From Chryseobacterium piscicola (GTDB taxonomy: Bacteria > Bacteroidota > Bacteroidia > Flavobacteriales > Weeksellaceae): a stretch of DNA of 64,000 nucleotides. The DNA lies in contig NZ_FTOJ01000005.1 in assembly GCF_900156685.1 (NCBI RefSeq), positions 62,001 through 126,000 on the forward strand, written 5' to 3'. How positions within the stretch are numbered: the first letter of the stretch is position 1; every line of letters starts with the position of its first letter. A program made the position numbers and the translations under genes. Of this stretch, positions 43,188 to 51,476 are shown piece by piece. The notes beneath the pieces were generated by a model. That model worked only from the letters and a program-made list of their open reading frames with translations. It was not told where the DNA came from and made no database searches.

Positions 43188-44183
43188 TTAAGATTGCGAT
43201 TTTTCATCTTCCTGATCAAGCTCGAAGCGCGTTCTGTCTTGTTCGATGATTTGTTTTAGCTCTTCTTCTTTCGGAAGATACAATAAATATTTGCTTGCGA
43301 AAAGATTGTTTTTGTCATTCAGAACAGAATATTTTACAATGGTTTCATCTTTTTCCGAACACAAGAGAATTCCGATGGTTGGGTTATCACCTTCGCTGCG
43401 TTTCAAATCGTCATACATTCTCACGTACATATCAATTTGTCCGATATCTTGATGCGAAAGTTCGCCTGTTTTAAGATCAATAATCACAAAACATTTTAAA
43501 ATATAATTGTAAAAAACAAGGTCAATGTAAAAATCTGAAGTGTCGGTAGAAATGTGCTGTTGCCTTGCTACGAAAGCAAAACCTTTCCCGAATTCTAATA
43601 AAAATTTTTGGATATGGTCGATAATTCCGCTCTCTATTTCTCTTTCTGATATTTTTTCATCTGGTTTCAAACCAAAAAATTCAAAAATATATGGATCTTT
43701 CAAAATACTGTGAATATTTTCAACCGGCGATTTTTTGTGTTGAAGAACTCTTTCGTAGGCTAAAGAATTGATTTGTCTTTTTAAATCTCTTGAACTCCAG
43801 TTGTTTTGAATTGATTCGTTAAGATAGTAGTTTTTTTTCTGCTCATTTTCTTGTCTTAAAAGTAAGCGGTAATGAGTCCAGCTTAATTCGTGACGCACTG
43901 CGTCACGAATTGGAAATGAATGAAAAAAGGATCTCATGTTTCTGAGATTGCTTTCATCGAAACCTTTTCCGAATTCTAGCGTTAATTTTTTTGAGAGATT
44001 TTTCAGAACAAATTTTCCATATTCTGCGCGATCTTTTCCTTGTTGCTCGTCTTCTACAATCAATTGCCCAATTTGCCAATAGGTAAGCAATAACGCAGAA
44101 TTTGCAACGCGAAAAACACGTTCACGTGCTTGAGAAATGATTTCTTTTACAGATTGAAATAAAGAATCTTCGGAAATTTCCAT
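43188..44183 (-). CDS. DUF1016/YhcG-type PDDEXK nuclease
   Basis: A 331-residue protein of the DUF1016 family, with an N-terminal helical domain (ANSALLLTYWQIGQLIVEDE; LTLEFGKGFDESNLRNMRSF; LSWTHYRLLLRQEN) and a C-terminal PD-(D/E)xK nuclease domain. The catalytic stretch is TSDFYIDLVFYN followed by IIDLKTGELSHQD. The family is often found in mobile or defence loci, role unproven. A 27-bp perfect palindrome lies inside the reading frame (43885-43911), encoding part of the RDAVRHELSW segment. Confidence 0.88.
   Translation of the reverse strand: MEISEDSLFQSVKEIISQARERVFRVANSALLLTYWQIGQLIVEDEQQGKDRAEYGKFVLKNLSKKLTLEFGKGFDESNLRNMRSFFHSFPIRDAVRHELSWTHYRLLLRQENEQKKNYYLNESIQNNWSSRDLKRQINSLAYERVLQHKKSPVENIHSILKDPYIFEFFGLKPDEKISEREIESGIIDHIQKFLLEFGKGFAFVARQQHISTDTSDFYIDLVFYNYILKCFVIIDLKTGELSHQDIGQIDMYVRMYDDLKRSEGDNPTIGILLCSEKDETIVKYSVLNDKNNLFASKYLLYLPKEEELKQIIEQDRTRFELDQEDEKSQS
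43885..43911. repeat. Perfect 27-bp palindrome inside a coding region
   Basis: 13-bp arms around a single central C (43898). It is G+C-rich compared with its neighbourhood and sits within the DUF1016 gene without breaking the frame. Confidence 0.9.
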
Positions 44184-44194
44184 GATACGAATGT

Positions 44195-44227
44195 AAAAAA
44201 AAACCTCTGAAAAATCAGAGGTTTTGT
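44195..44227 (-). terminator. Terminator after the second POT gene (minus strand)
   Basis: AAAACCTCTGA pairs with TCAGAGGTTTT across an AAAA loop; minus-strand T-run follows. Confidence 0.85.
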
Positions 44228-44250
44228 ATAAATATTTTGTTTACACGAAT

Positions 44251-46194
44251 TTAGTTTACACCGTGCATCATTTTCTTTAAAATTGGTGAGATCAATGCTA
44301 AAATAGCTCCTGCAATTCCACATAAAATCACAAATACCATAAAGAATTCAAATAAATTACGGATTTCAAATCCGGAAAAAGTTTTGTATTCTGCTTTTAC
44401 CGTATTGCCATCTCCAATTTTTGCTAGCTGCGCTTCAGTAGGATATTTAATCTGATTTAAATCCATTGTGAAATCAAGCTTTGCATCTTTATTTGTTTTC
44501 TGTAGTTCTTTCAGTTTGTTTTCGTGTGCAGTTCTTTGTGCAGCAATGATTTCTTTATTTTCCTTAAACAAATTCTGAATGTCTTTTTTCAAAACATCAT
44601 CATTACCGAAATCTACGTCTGCAAGGTTTGATTGTGCCAACAAAAACAATTCCTTAGAAGTGGGTTTGTAAGTTTTGTCTAATACTTTTTCTAAATTAAT
44701 ATTTTGCTCTTTAGCTGCTAAAAACTTGTCTCCTGTAGCTGGTAAAATTGAACCTAATGTACCGGAAAGTGCGTATCCTGCTGCGTTTGCAATAAAAAAT
44801 ACTCCAAAAAGAAGTGAGGCAAAACGTTTTGGTGCCAATTTTCCTACTAAAGACAAACCAATTGGAGATAAACAAAGTTCACCCATTGTCTGTATTAAAT
44901 AAAGTAAAATTAACCATTTAACTGCCAAAAGACCAGAGTTTCCTAAATCTTTTACGTTATAAGCGATAATTAAATAACTTAATGCAATTAATCCTAAACC
45001 GATTGCCTGCTTTAGAGGAGAAACCGGTTCTTTCTTAGCTGCTCTCAGCTTGTCCCAAAGCATACTGAAAGGAACCGCCAAAACAACAATAAACAATCCG
45101 TTAAAAATCTGAACCATTGACGGTGGCATATTCCATCCGAAAATGTGTCTGTCAGTTTGATTGTCTGCAATAAAAGTTAAAGATGATCCTGCTTGTTCAA
45201 ATGCTGCCCAAAAGAAAATAATAAAGAAGGATACAATGTAGATTACCCAAATTCTATCTCTCTCTACTTTATTTTCTGCTGCAGACATGATTAAGTAAGC
45301 CAAAGCCAGTCCCATTGAGTAAATGAAAGGATAGATTACGGCCTTTACAAATTCTCCCATTCCTACAGAAGCGAAACCTATTTTATCTACAAACAAATAT
45401 TGGAATCCGAAGAATGCTGCAATAAAAACAGCTGTTGCAATACCGATAGAAAGACTAGAGAATTTAGCAGTTTGAGCTTCACCTTCTTCAAAATCTTCGG
45501 CTGTATTTTCACTTGGCAATCCACCGATTGGTCTGCCTTCAGGTGTTACTACATATTTGTTTTTCAGGAAAATAAAAGTTAAAGTTCCTAAAATCATTGC
45601 GATAGATGCTGCTAAAAATCCCCATTTGAATGCATGGATATCTCTGATACCTGAAGCGTCTTTTACATCACCTAAAATTGGGCAGATAAGCTGTCCTAAG
45701 AAAGCGCCCATATTAATTCCCATGTAGAAAATGGTAAATGCAGAGTCTAATTTTGATTTTTCTTGCTTTGGATAAAGGCTTCCAACCATTGACGAAATAT
45801 TCGGTTTAAAGAATCCGTTTCCGAAGATGATTATTCCTAAAGCAATCCACATCATCATTTGTGCAGATCCTAAATTGGCTCCGAAAGTAGAAGCACTCAT
45901 AAACATTAAAAACTGGCCAATTGCCATTAATGTTCCACCAACAATGATACAATATCTATTTCCCAGAAAACGGTCTGAAATAAAACCTCCCAGCATTGGT
46001 GTAAGGTAACAAAGTGCCAAAAATCCACCGTAAATGATGGTGACATCTCCTTCCTTCATGAGTAGAGAGTTTACCATAAAAAGCGTTAACAACGCTCTCA
46101 TCCCATAAAAGTTGAAACGCTCCCACATCTCTGTTCCGAATAGAACCCATAATCCTTTAGGGTGTTTAGTCTTCGACTGAACTGCTGTATCCAT
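44251..46194 (-). CDS. POT-family peptide transporter with large loop
   Basis: A 647-residue proton-dependent oligopeptide transporter. It has FGTEMWERFNFYGMRALLT at the start, then GIIIFGNGFFKPNISSMVGS and TMGELCLSPIGLSLVGKLAP. A charged loop of about 110 residues lies between the last two membrane helices (EKVLDKTYKPTSKELFLLAQ through AEYKTFSG), longer than in the neighbours. ATG 46194 is preferred; the GTG at 46227 is at the end of the -7 box. Confidence 0.92.
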   Translation of the reverse strand: MDTAVQSKTKHPKGLWVLFGTEMWERFNFYGMRALLTLFMVNSLLMKEGDVTIIYGGFLALCYLTPMLGGFISDRFLGNRYCIIVGGTLMAIGQFLMFMSASTFGANLGSAQMMMWIALGIIIFGNGFFKPNISSMVGSLYPKQEKSKLDSAFTIFYMGINMGAFLGQLICPILGDVKDASGIRDIHAFKWGFLAASIAMILGTLTFIFLKNKYVVTPEGRPIGGLPSENTAEDFEEGEAQTAKFSSLSIGIATAVFIAAFFGFQYLFVDKIGFASVGMGEFVKAVIYPFIYSMGLALAYLIMSAAENKVERDRIWVIYIVSFFIIFFWAAFEQAGSSLTFIADNQTDRHIFGWNMPPSMVQIFNGLFIVVLAVPFSMLWDKLRAAKKEPVSPLKQAIGLGLIALSYLIIAYNVKDLGNSGLLAVKWLILLYLIQTMGELCLSPIGLSLVGKLAPKRFASLLFGVFFIANAAGYALSGTLGSILPATGDKFLAAKEQNINLEKVLDKTYKPTSKELFLLAQSNLADVDFGNDDVLKKDIQNLFKENKEIIAAQRTAHENKLKELQKTNKDAKLDFTMDLNQIKYPTEAQLAKIGDGNTVKAEYKTFSGFEIRNLFEFFMVFVILCGIAGAILALISPILKKMMHGVN

Positions 46195-46226
46195 ATATTT
46201 AATTGTTAATTTTTTGTTAAGACCCA

Positions 46227-46234
46227 CAAATATA
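46227..46234 (-). promoter_or_regulatory. -7 box of the second POT gene
   Basis: On the minus strand TATATTTG lies 32 nt before the start ATG 46194. Confidence 0.55.
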
Positions 46235-46277
46235 GTTTTTTTTGGGTTTTTGGCAAGTTTTAATTTTTATTTTAAAC

Positions 46278-46308
46278 AAAAAAAACTGCAGAAGAATCTA
46301 CAGCTTTA
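46278..46308 (-). terminator. Terminator after the third POT gene
   Basis: CTGTAGA pairs with TCTGCAG (one G-U) over a TTCT loop, with a minus-strand T-run. Confidence 0.65.
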
Positions 46309-46331
46309 GTTATGTTGAATGATAAAAGAAA

Positions 46332-47984
46332 TTAATTAACTCCTTTTTCTTTCATTATTTTATTTAATCTTTTTAAAATTGATAACCCTAAAAGTGTTGC
46401 TAAAAGTAATAATCCAAAATTCACGATAAAGAAATTGGCTTTGTTATCGTAATCATACCAAAAACTAGCTAAAACACCTGAAAGTTTATTTCCAATTGAT
46501 GTTGATAGGAAAAAACCACCCATCATTAATGCAGTTAATCTCGGTGGAGAAAGTTTTGAAACTAAAGATAATCCCATCGGAGAAAGACAAAGTTCACCAA
46601 CAGTAATGACTCCATACGCCGCAACTAGCCATAAAGCAGATACTTTTACCCAACCGTTTTGTCCGGCATAAACTGCCCCAACCATCACCAAACATGATAG
46701 TGCTGAAATAAATAACCCAATAACGATTTTTGAAGGTGTACTTGGTTCTTTTCCTTTTCTTCGAAGCATCATGAAAAACGCTACAACTACAGGCGTCAGT
46801 AAAATTACCCAACCAGGATTGATAGATTGAAATAATTCTGTGTTGTAAAGGCTGACTGTAGATGGTGGATTTCCGCCCATGCTTTTACGATCTAAATCTG
46901 AAATATTTCTAAAATAAATATCTTTTCCTTGCTCTTTTAAAGCATTTCCATCTTTATCTTTTTTTACCTGATATTGATCGTCGTACACAGAAACTTCTTT
47001 ATTCTGATAATCCTTTTTGTCAACTAAGTAAATGGCTTCCAAAGGTTTTTCCAACGGAGCAGGAACTGTTCTATCTGTATAATAATTTGCCCAACGGGTT
47101 AAAGCTGTTCCATTTTGCTTAAAAACGGCCCAAAACATTAAGCTTACTGCAAAAATTGCCAACAGTGCGCCGATCGGTTTTTTATCCTCCGCATTGGCTT
47201 TTACATAAAGCATTACGTAGAAATAAATTACAGGAACACACGCAAAAATAAATGCATCTGTACTGTCGCTTCCGAAAATATTACTTGGAATAAACCATCC
47301 AATCAGTCCGAAAATAATGGCTGGTAAAAAGACCTTTACCAAAACGTCAGAAATCTTTGTGTCTCCTTCCTGTGCTGGTTTTAAAATATTTGCCTGAAGA
47401 ATATGTCGTCTTCCGATGGTGAAAACCAAAAGTCCGACAAACATTCCAACGCCAGCTGTCATGAAAGCAGGTCCCCATCCGTATTTGTTACGCATGAATG
47501 CCGCAATAATGTTGCAGACAAAAGCTCCGATGTTGATTCCCATATAGAAAATATTGTAACCGGCATCTTTATTGGCTTTGTAAGGCTCTTCGTTATATAA
47601 ATTTCCTAAAAGTGTAGAAATACTTGGCTTGAAAAAACCATTTCCGATGATAATTAAAGCTAACGAAGCGTAAAAAAGAGGAAGTTCTTTAAAGAAACCA
47701 ACTCCGAGATAACCCAATCCCATCAGAAAACCTCCAATGTAAATGGCTTTAATATAACCTAAAACTCTGTCGGCTAAAAATCCACCCAAGAAAGGCGTCA
47801 AATAGGTTAAGGCGATAAAAGTTCCGAAAATATCATCGGCATTTTTATCATCAAAAGCTAATCCGCCTTTTTCGCTGTCGATCATGTACAGTACAAAAAT
47901 TCCGAGAATAAGATAATAGCCGAAACGCTCCCACATTTCTGTGAAGAATAAATAGGGAAGGCCTTTTGGGTGTTTGGTTTTCAT
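46332..47984 (-). CDS. POT-family peptide transporter
   Basis: A 550-residue oligopeptide:proton symporter. Starts with LFFTEMWERFGYYLILGIFV and has LALIIIGNGFFKPSISTLLG and VGELCLSPMGLSLVSKLSPP. A charged insert of about 80 residues (about 300-380, rich in lysine and aspartate) separates the two halves. It is the first of the three tandem POT genes in transcription order, and each of the three appears to have its own terminator or promoter, so they are likely separate units. Confidence 0.92.
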   Translation of the reverse strand: MKTKHPKGLPYLFFTEMWERFGYYLILGIFVLYMIDSEKGGLAFDDKNADDIFGTFIALTYLTPFLGGFLADRVLGYIKAIYIGGFLMGLGYLGVGFFKELPLFYASLALIIIGNGFFKPSISTLLGNLYNEEPYKANKDAGYNIFYMGINIGAFVCNIIAAFMRNKYGWGPAFMTAGVGMFVGLLVFTIGRRHILQANILKPAQEGDTKISDVLVKVFLPAIIFGLIGWFIPSNIFGSDSTDAFIFACVPVIYFYVMLYVKANAEDKKPIGALLAIFAVSLMFWAVFKQNGTALTRWANYYTDRTVPAPLEKPLEAIYLVDKKDYQNKEVSVYDDQYQVKKDKDGNALKEQGKDIYFRNISDLDRKSMGGNPPSTVSLYNTELFQSINPGWVILLTPVVVAFFMMLRRKGKEPSTPSKIVIGLFISALSCLVMVGAVYAGQNGWVKVSALWLVAAYGVITVGELCLSPMGLSLVSKLSPPRLTALMMGGFFLSTSIGNKLSGVLASFWYDYDNKANFFIVNFGLLLLATLLGLSILKRLNKIMKEKGVN

Positions 47985-48007
47985 GAATAAGATTTTTTAC
48001 AATTTCA

Positions 48008-48015
48008 CAAATATA
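48008..48015 (-). promoter_or_regulatory. -7 box of the first POT gene
   Basis: On the minus strand TATATTTG lies 23 nt before the start at 47984; no standard -33 was found. Confidence 0.55.
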
Positions 48016-48044
48016 AAATATTTAATATAATTATTGAATTTTAT

Positions 48045-48052
48045 TAACTTTG
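48045..48052 (+). promoter_or_regulatory. -7 box of the toxin-antitoxin genes
   Basis: TAACTTTG matches TAnnTTTG and lies 17 nt before the antitoxin ATG. Confidence 0.5.
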
Positions 48053-48069
48053 AGTAAAATAAAGCAAAC

Positions 48070-48315
48070 ATGAATACAGTATTTCATTTATCATCAGCAG
48101 ACGAAATTAGTGAAGACTTGATAAGAAGTATTAAGGCTGCCTACAAAAAGAAACCTATCTCAATAACCATTGAGGAGGATTCATTTATTCCAAACTGGCA
48201 GAAAGAGGAAGTTTTGAGAAGAGCAAAGTATGCTGAGGATAATCCTGAATCACTTTTAGATTTTGACGATTTTATTGAAAATTTTGAGAAGAAATTATTA
48301 AATGAGAAAGGCTAA
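48070..48315 (+). CDS. Antitoxin-like protein of a type II toxin-antitoxin pair
   Basis: An 81-residue acidic protein placed directly before a ParE/RelE-type toxin gene, overlapping it by 14 bp. Its C-terminus (SLLDFDDFIENFEKKL) is the kind of acidic helix that wraps the toxin, and the N-terminal half (HLSSADEISEDLIRSIKAAY) resembles small addiction-module antitoxins. DNA-binding to its own promoter is expected but not shown. Confidence 0.75.
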   Translation: MNTVFHLSSADEISEDLIRSIKAAYKKKPISITIEEDSFIPNWQKEEVLRRAKYAEDNPESLLDFDDFIENFEKKLLNEKG

Positions 48316-48607
48316 AATAGTTATTTCCGAAAATGCTGATTTTGATTTAAGCGAAATAGCAGATTGGTATAATGAAATTAATAAAAAACTTATTTGGTTA
48401 TTTTTAAAAGATTTTAAGAAGACTATAAAACATATTTCTGAAAATCCTTTTTCTTGCGAATTCAGATATGGAAATTTCAGAATAGCGTATCTAAAAAGAT
48501 TTCCGTTTGGAATTCATTATCAATTTGATGAAAATAAAAATATGTTGAAGATATTTTCAGTTTTCCATACTTCCAGAAATCCGGAAAATTGGAAAGAAAG
48601 AAAATAA
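48302..48607 (+). CDS. ParE/RelE-family toxin
   Basis: A 101-residue toxin of the RelE/ParE fold. The signature reads VISENADFDLSEIADWYNEI at the start, FRYGNFRIAYLKRFPFGIHY in the middle, and IFSVFHTSRNPENWKER at the end. Targets of such toxins are mRNA on the ribosome or gyrase; which applies here is not visible. The antitoxin overlaps it by 14 bp, and a strong terminator follows. Confidence 0.85.
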   Translation: MRKAKIVISENADFDLSEIADWYNEINKKLIWLFLKDFKKTIKHISENPFSCEFRYGNFRIAYLKRFPFGIHYQFDENKNMLKIFSVFHTSRNPENWKERK

Positions 48608-48645
48608 AAATCCGAATCTCATATCAGAGATTCGGATTTTTTATA
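48608..48645. terminator. Bidirectional terminator between toxin and DPP-IV genes
   Basis: A 13-bp perfect stem (48608-48620 with 48627-48639), with an A-run before and T-run after, serves both strands. Confidence 0.9.
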
Positions 48646-48665
48646 GTTTAAATTTAATCTTAAAA

Positions 48666-50795
48666 TTAAAGATTCTCCAAAATAAAATCAGTCATTTTCT
48701 GATACAGTTGAGGTCTTGTTTGTCCACCATAAATTCCGTGGTTTTTATCGGGATAAGCCATAAATTCAAACTGTTTTTTGTTTTGAATCAAAGCTTCAGA
48801 AAATTCCATAGAATTTTGGAAATGTACGTTGTCATCAGCAGTTCCGTGGATTAGCAAAAATTTACCTTTCAATAAATTTGCATAAGTCGTTGGAGAATTA
48901 TCATCATAACCAGCCGGATTTTCCTGTGGAGTCAGTAAAAATCTTTCCGTGTAAACAGAATCGTAATATCTCCAGTTTGTTACCGGTGCAACCGCAATTC
49001 CTGCTTTGAAAACATCTGCGCCTTTCGTCATAGCCAAACTCGCCATGTAACCTCCGAAACTCCACCCGAAAATACCGATTCTCGATTTGTCGATGTACGA
49101 TTGATTTCCAAACCATTTTGCGGCAGTAATCTGATCTTCAATTTCGTATTTACCTAAGTTTTTATACGTTGCTTTTTTGAATTTTGCACCTTTATATCCG
49201 GTACCACGACCATCTACACATGCAATGACATAGCCTTTCTGAGCCAGCATTTCAAACCAAAGTGCATTTCCGTTGTCCCAAGAATTTGAAACCTGTTGAG
49301 ATCCCGGCCCTGAATATTGGAACATAAATAATGGATATTTCTTATTCGGATCAAAGTTTTTCGGCTTTATAATCCATGCGTTCATTTTATCTCCAGCTTC
49401 GTTTGGTATGGTAATAAATTCTTTTACTGAGAAATTATCCTGCTGAAGTTTCTGAAGCTGAGCTTCGTTGTTTTGAAGTTCTTTGAGTTGCTTTCCGTTA
49501 CCGTCTTTCAATACAAAAGTGTAAGGTTTTGCAACAGTAGAAGAAGTTTCAATAAAATAATTGTAGTTTTTGCTGAAATTAGCAGTGTTATTTCCTTCTG
49601 AATTAGAAATTAGCTGAGATTTTCCATTCAGAATATTAATTTTGGAAACTACTTTATTAATGCTTCCTTTTTCTGTAGTCTGAATAAATACTTCTTTTGT
49701 TTTCGGGTTAAAACCATAATATTCAGTTACTTCCCAATTTCCTTTTGTGATTTGTTTTTTGAGTTTTCCATCTTTTTCATACCAATAGAGATGTCTGAAC
49801 CCGTCTCTTTCTGAAGCCCAAAGGAAAGAGTTGTCTTCAAAAAACTCTAGAGTTACATTGTCTGTATCAATCCACTTATCATCAGTCTCGGTAAAGAGTT
49901 TTGTTGCCTGTCCTGTTTTTGTATTTACTTTTAAAACATCTGATGCATTTTGAGTTCTTTGTGAAGTAATCAATACAATTTCGTCCGGATTTGAAGTTTG
50001 AATTACGTTTGGAATATAGTAATTTTTAAATTGATCTAGATTTACTTTTGTCTTTTTTCCGTCTGATAATTGGTAAATATGCGCTGTTGCAATTGAGTTT
50101 TTTTCTCCTGCTTTGGGATATTTATAGCGCATTTCTGTAGGATACAGCGATTTCTCGTACATTGGAATATAGATTTCCGGAACATCTGTTTCAACTAATT
50201 TCACGAATAGTATATCTGCCGAATTTTTTGTCCATTCGTACAATCTCGCATGCCCGAATTCTTCTTCGTATACCCAATCTGCCAAACCATTCAGAACTTT
50301 ATTTTTAACTCCATGCTGCGTAATTTGAGTTATTTTTCCTGAGTTTAAATCTTGATAGAATAAATTGTTGTCTACTATAAATGAAATTTTAGAAGCATCA
50401 GGCGAAAATCTTGGCTCCTGAACTGCTTTTCCTTCATTTAAACTTACTATTTTGCCTGTTTTGAAATCTTTTATATCGTATTTTCCTAAAAAAGAATGTC
50501 TATAAATAGGCTGGCTTTCCTTTAAAAGAAGAATTTTTGATTCATCATCAGAAAATTCATAACTTTCGAAGCTTCCGTCTACTAAATTTCCTTCTTTCTG
50601 AGATGTTTTGTAAGAATATTTTGCAATTCCGCCTTGCTCAATGACTAAGTGATTTTCACCATTCTTCATTGAGGTAATTCCGGCAATGCCTTTTCCACGG
50701 TAATAACCAGAATATATTTTATCTAAAGTAATTTCCTGAGCATTGAAGCTTTGGAAGATAGCAGCAATGCTGAGGGTAAGTATAAGTTTTTTCAT
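48666..50795 (-). CDS. Prolyl/dipeptidyl-peptidase IV-like S9 serine peptidase, secreted
   Basis: A 709-residue exported peptidase expected to cut dipeptides from peptide N-termini. A signal peptide (ILTLSIAAIFQSFNAQ) is followed by an eight-bladed beta-propeller (about residues 40-480) and an alpha/beta-hydrolase domain. Catalytic residues are the serine in GIFGWSFGGYMASL, the aspartate in LIHGTADDNVHFQ and the histidine in YPDKNHGIYG. The YEEEFGHARLYEWT segment corresponds to the double glutamate motif of DPP-IV. The nearby peptide transporters suit a peptide-feeding role. Confidence 0.93.
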   Translation of the reverse strand: MKKLILTLSIAAIFQSFNAQEITLDKIYSGYYRGKGIAGITSMKNGENHLVIEQGGIAKYSYKTSQKEGNLVDGSFESYEFSDDESKILLLKESQPIYRHSFLGKYDIKDFKTGKIVSLNEGKAVQEPRFSPDASKISFIVDNNLFYQDLNSGKITQITQHGVKNKVLNGLADWVYEEEFGHARLYEWTKNSADILFVKLVETDVPEIYIPMYEKSLYPTEMRYKYPKAGEKNSIATAHIYQLSDGKKTKVNLDQFKNYYIPNVIQTSNPDEIVLITSQRTQNASDVLKVNTKTGQATKLFTETDDKWIDTDNVTLEFFEDNSFLWASERDGFRHLYWYEKDGKLKKQITKGNWEVTEYYGFNPKTKEVFIQTTEKGSINKVVSKINILNGKSQLISNSEGNNTANFSKNYNYFIETSSTVAKPYTFVLKDGNGKQLKELQNNEAQLQKLQQDNFSVKEFITIPNEAGDKMNAWIIKPKNFDPNKKYPLFMFQYSGPGSQQVSNSWDNGNALWFEMLAQKGYVIACVDGRGTGYKGAKFKKATYKNLGKYEIEDQITAAKWFGNQSYIDKSRIGIFGWSFGGYMASLAMTKGADVFKAGIAVAPVTNWRYYDSVYTERFLLTPQENPAGYDDNSPTTYANLLKGKFLLIHGTADDNVHFQNSMEFSEALIQNKKQFEFMAYPDKNHGIYGGQTRPQLYQKMTDFILENL

Positions 50796-50814
50796 TTTTA
50801 AAATAAAGGGTTTC

Positions 50815-50822
50815 CAAATATA
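50815..50822 (-). promoter_or_regulatory. -7 box of the DPP-IV-like gene
   Basis: On the minus strand TATATTTG lies 19 nt before the start at 50795. Confidence 0.55.
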
Positions 50823-50909
50823 ACAATTTTAATAAAATCTTTGATAATGAATCTTAAAACTTCGTTTTGGCAAAAAAATTGGATTAAACATTTCATTAAA
50901 TATATAATT

Positions 50910-51383
50910 ATGGAAACGAATAACGAAAAAAAACTCAACCGTTACGAACTAACGAATGAGATTGTATATACAGGTTTTGCAGATTTCAATGCAGCAGAGC
51001 TTTATGCAAAAGAAAATGAAGGAGCATTAGTTGAAGTGGCTTTTAAAGATGGAAATGACAATCCTGTACCAACTACAGAAGCCAATTTAATTGAGAAAAA
51101 ACTACATTATTTTGTAGATGCAGGACCAGAATATAAATTTATTCATTCATCAGATCCGGGTTTTAAACAATATGCAGAAGAACTTCAGAAAATAAAAGCA
51201 AGCCAGGATAAAACCAGCCCTGAAGAGCGGTATTTTGCCAATTTTGAAATTGAGAACTCTGAAGATCCAATCATTGTTATTAAAAATGATCACTTAGAAT
51301 CGGTAACATCTAGAGAACGGTCAAAATATCTGAAACATGCCAACGTTTATGAAATTGCGGTTTCAAAACCAAAAGTTCAGTAA
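50910..51383 (+). CDS. Soluble protein of unknown function
   Basis: About 157 residues from ATG 50910; the frame is open to TTG 50841 upstream, but METNNEKKLNRYELTNEIVY looks like the true start. No signal peptide or membrane helix. Segments TGFADFNAAELYAKENEGALVEVAF and SPEERYFANFEIENSEDPIIV are present, but no family is recognised. It ends just before a bidirectional terminator. Confidence 0.7.
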   Translation: METNNEKKLNRYELTNEIVYTGFADFNAAELYAKENEGALVEVAFKDGNDNPVPTTEANLIEKKLHYFVDAGPEYKFIHSSDPGFKQYAEELQKIKASQDKTSPEERYFANFEIENSEDPIIVIKNDHLESVTSRERSKYLKHANVYEIAVSKPKVQ

Positions 51384-51404
51384 TAAATACAAAAAAATAT
51401 AAAA

Positions 51405-51444
51405 AAAATCAGCCGGGACAAAACATCTGGGCTGATTTTTTTTT
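51405..51444. terminator. Bidirectional terminator
   Basis: AAAATCAGCC pairs with GGCTGATTTT, flanked by A- and T-runs; lies between the unknown soluble protein and the convergent phosphorylase-like gene. Confidence 0.9.
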
Positions 51445-51476
51445 AAACAAGTCGAGCTTCAAACCTTATTCTCAGT

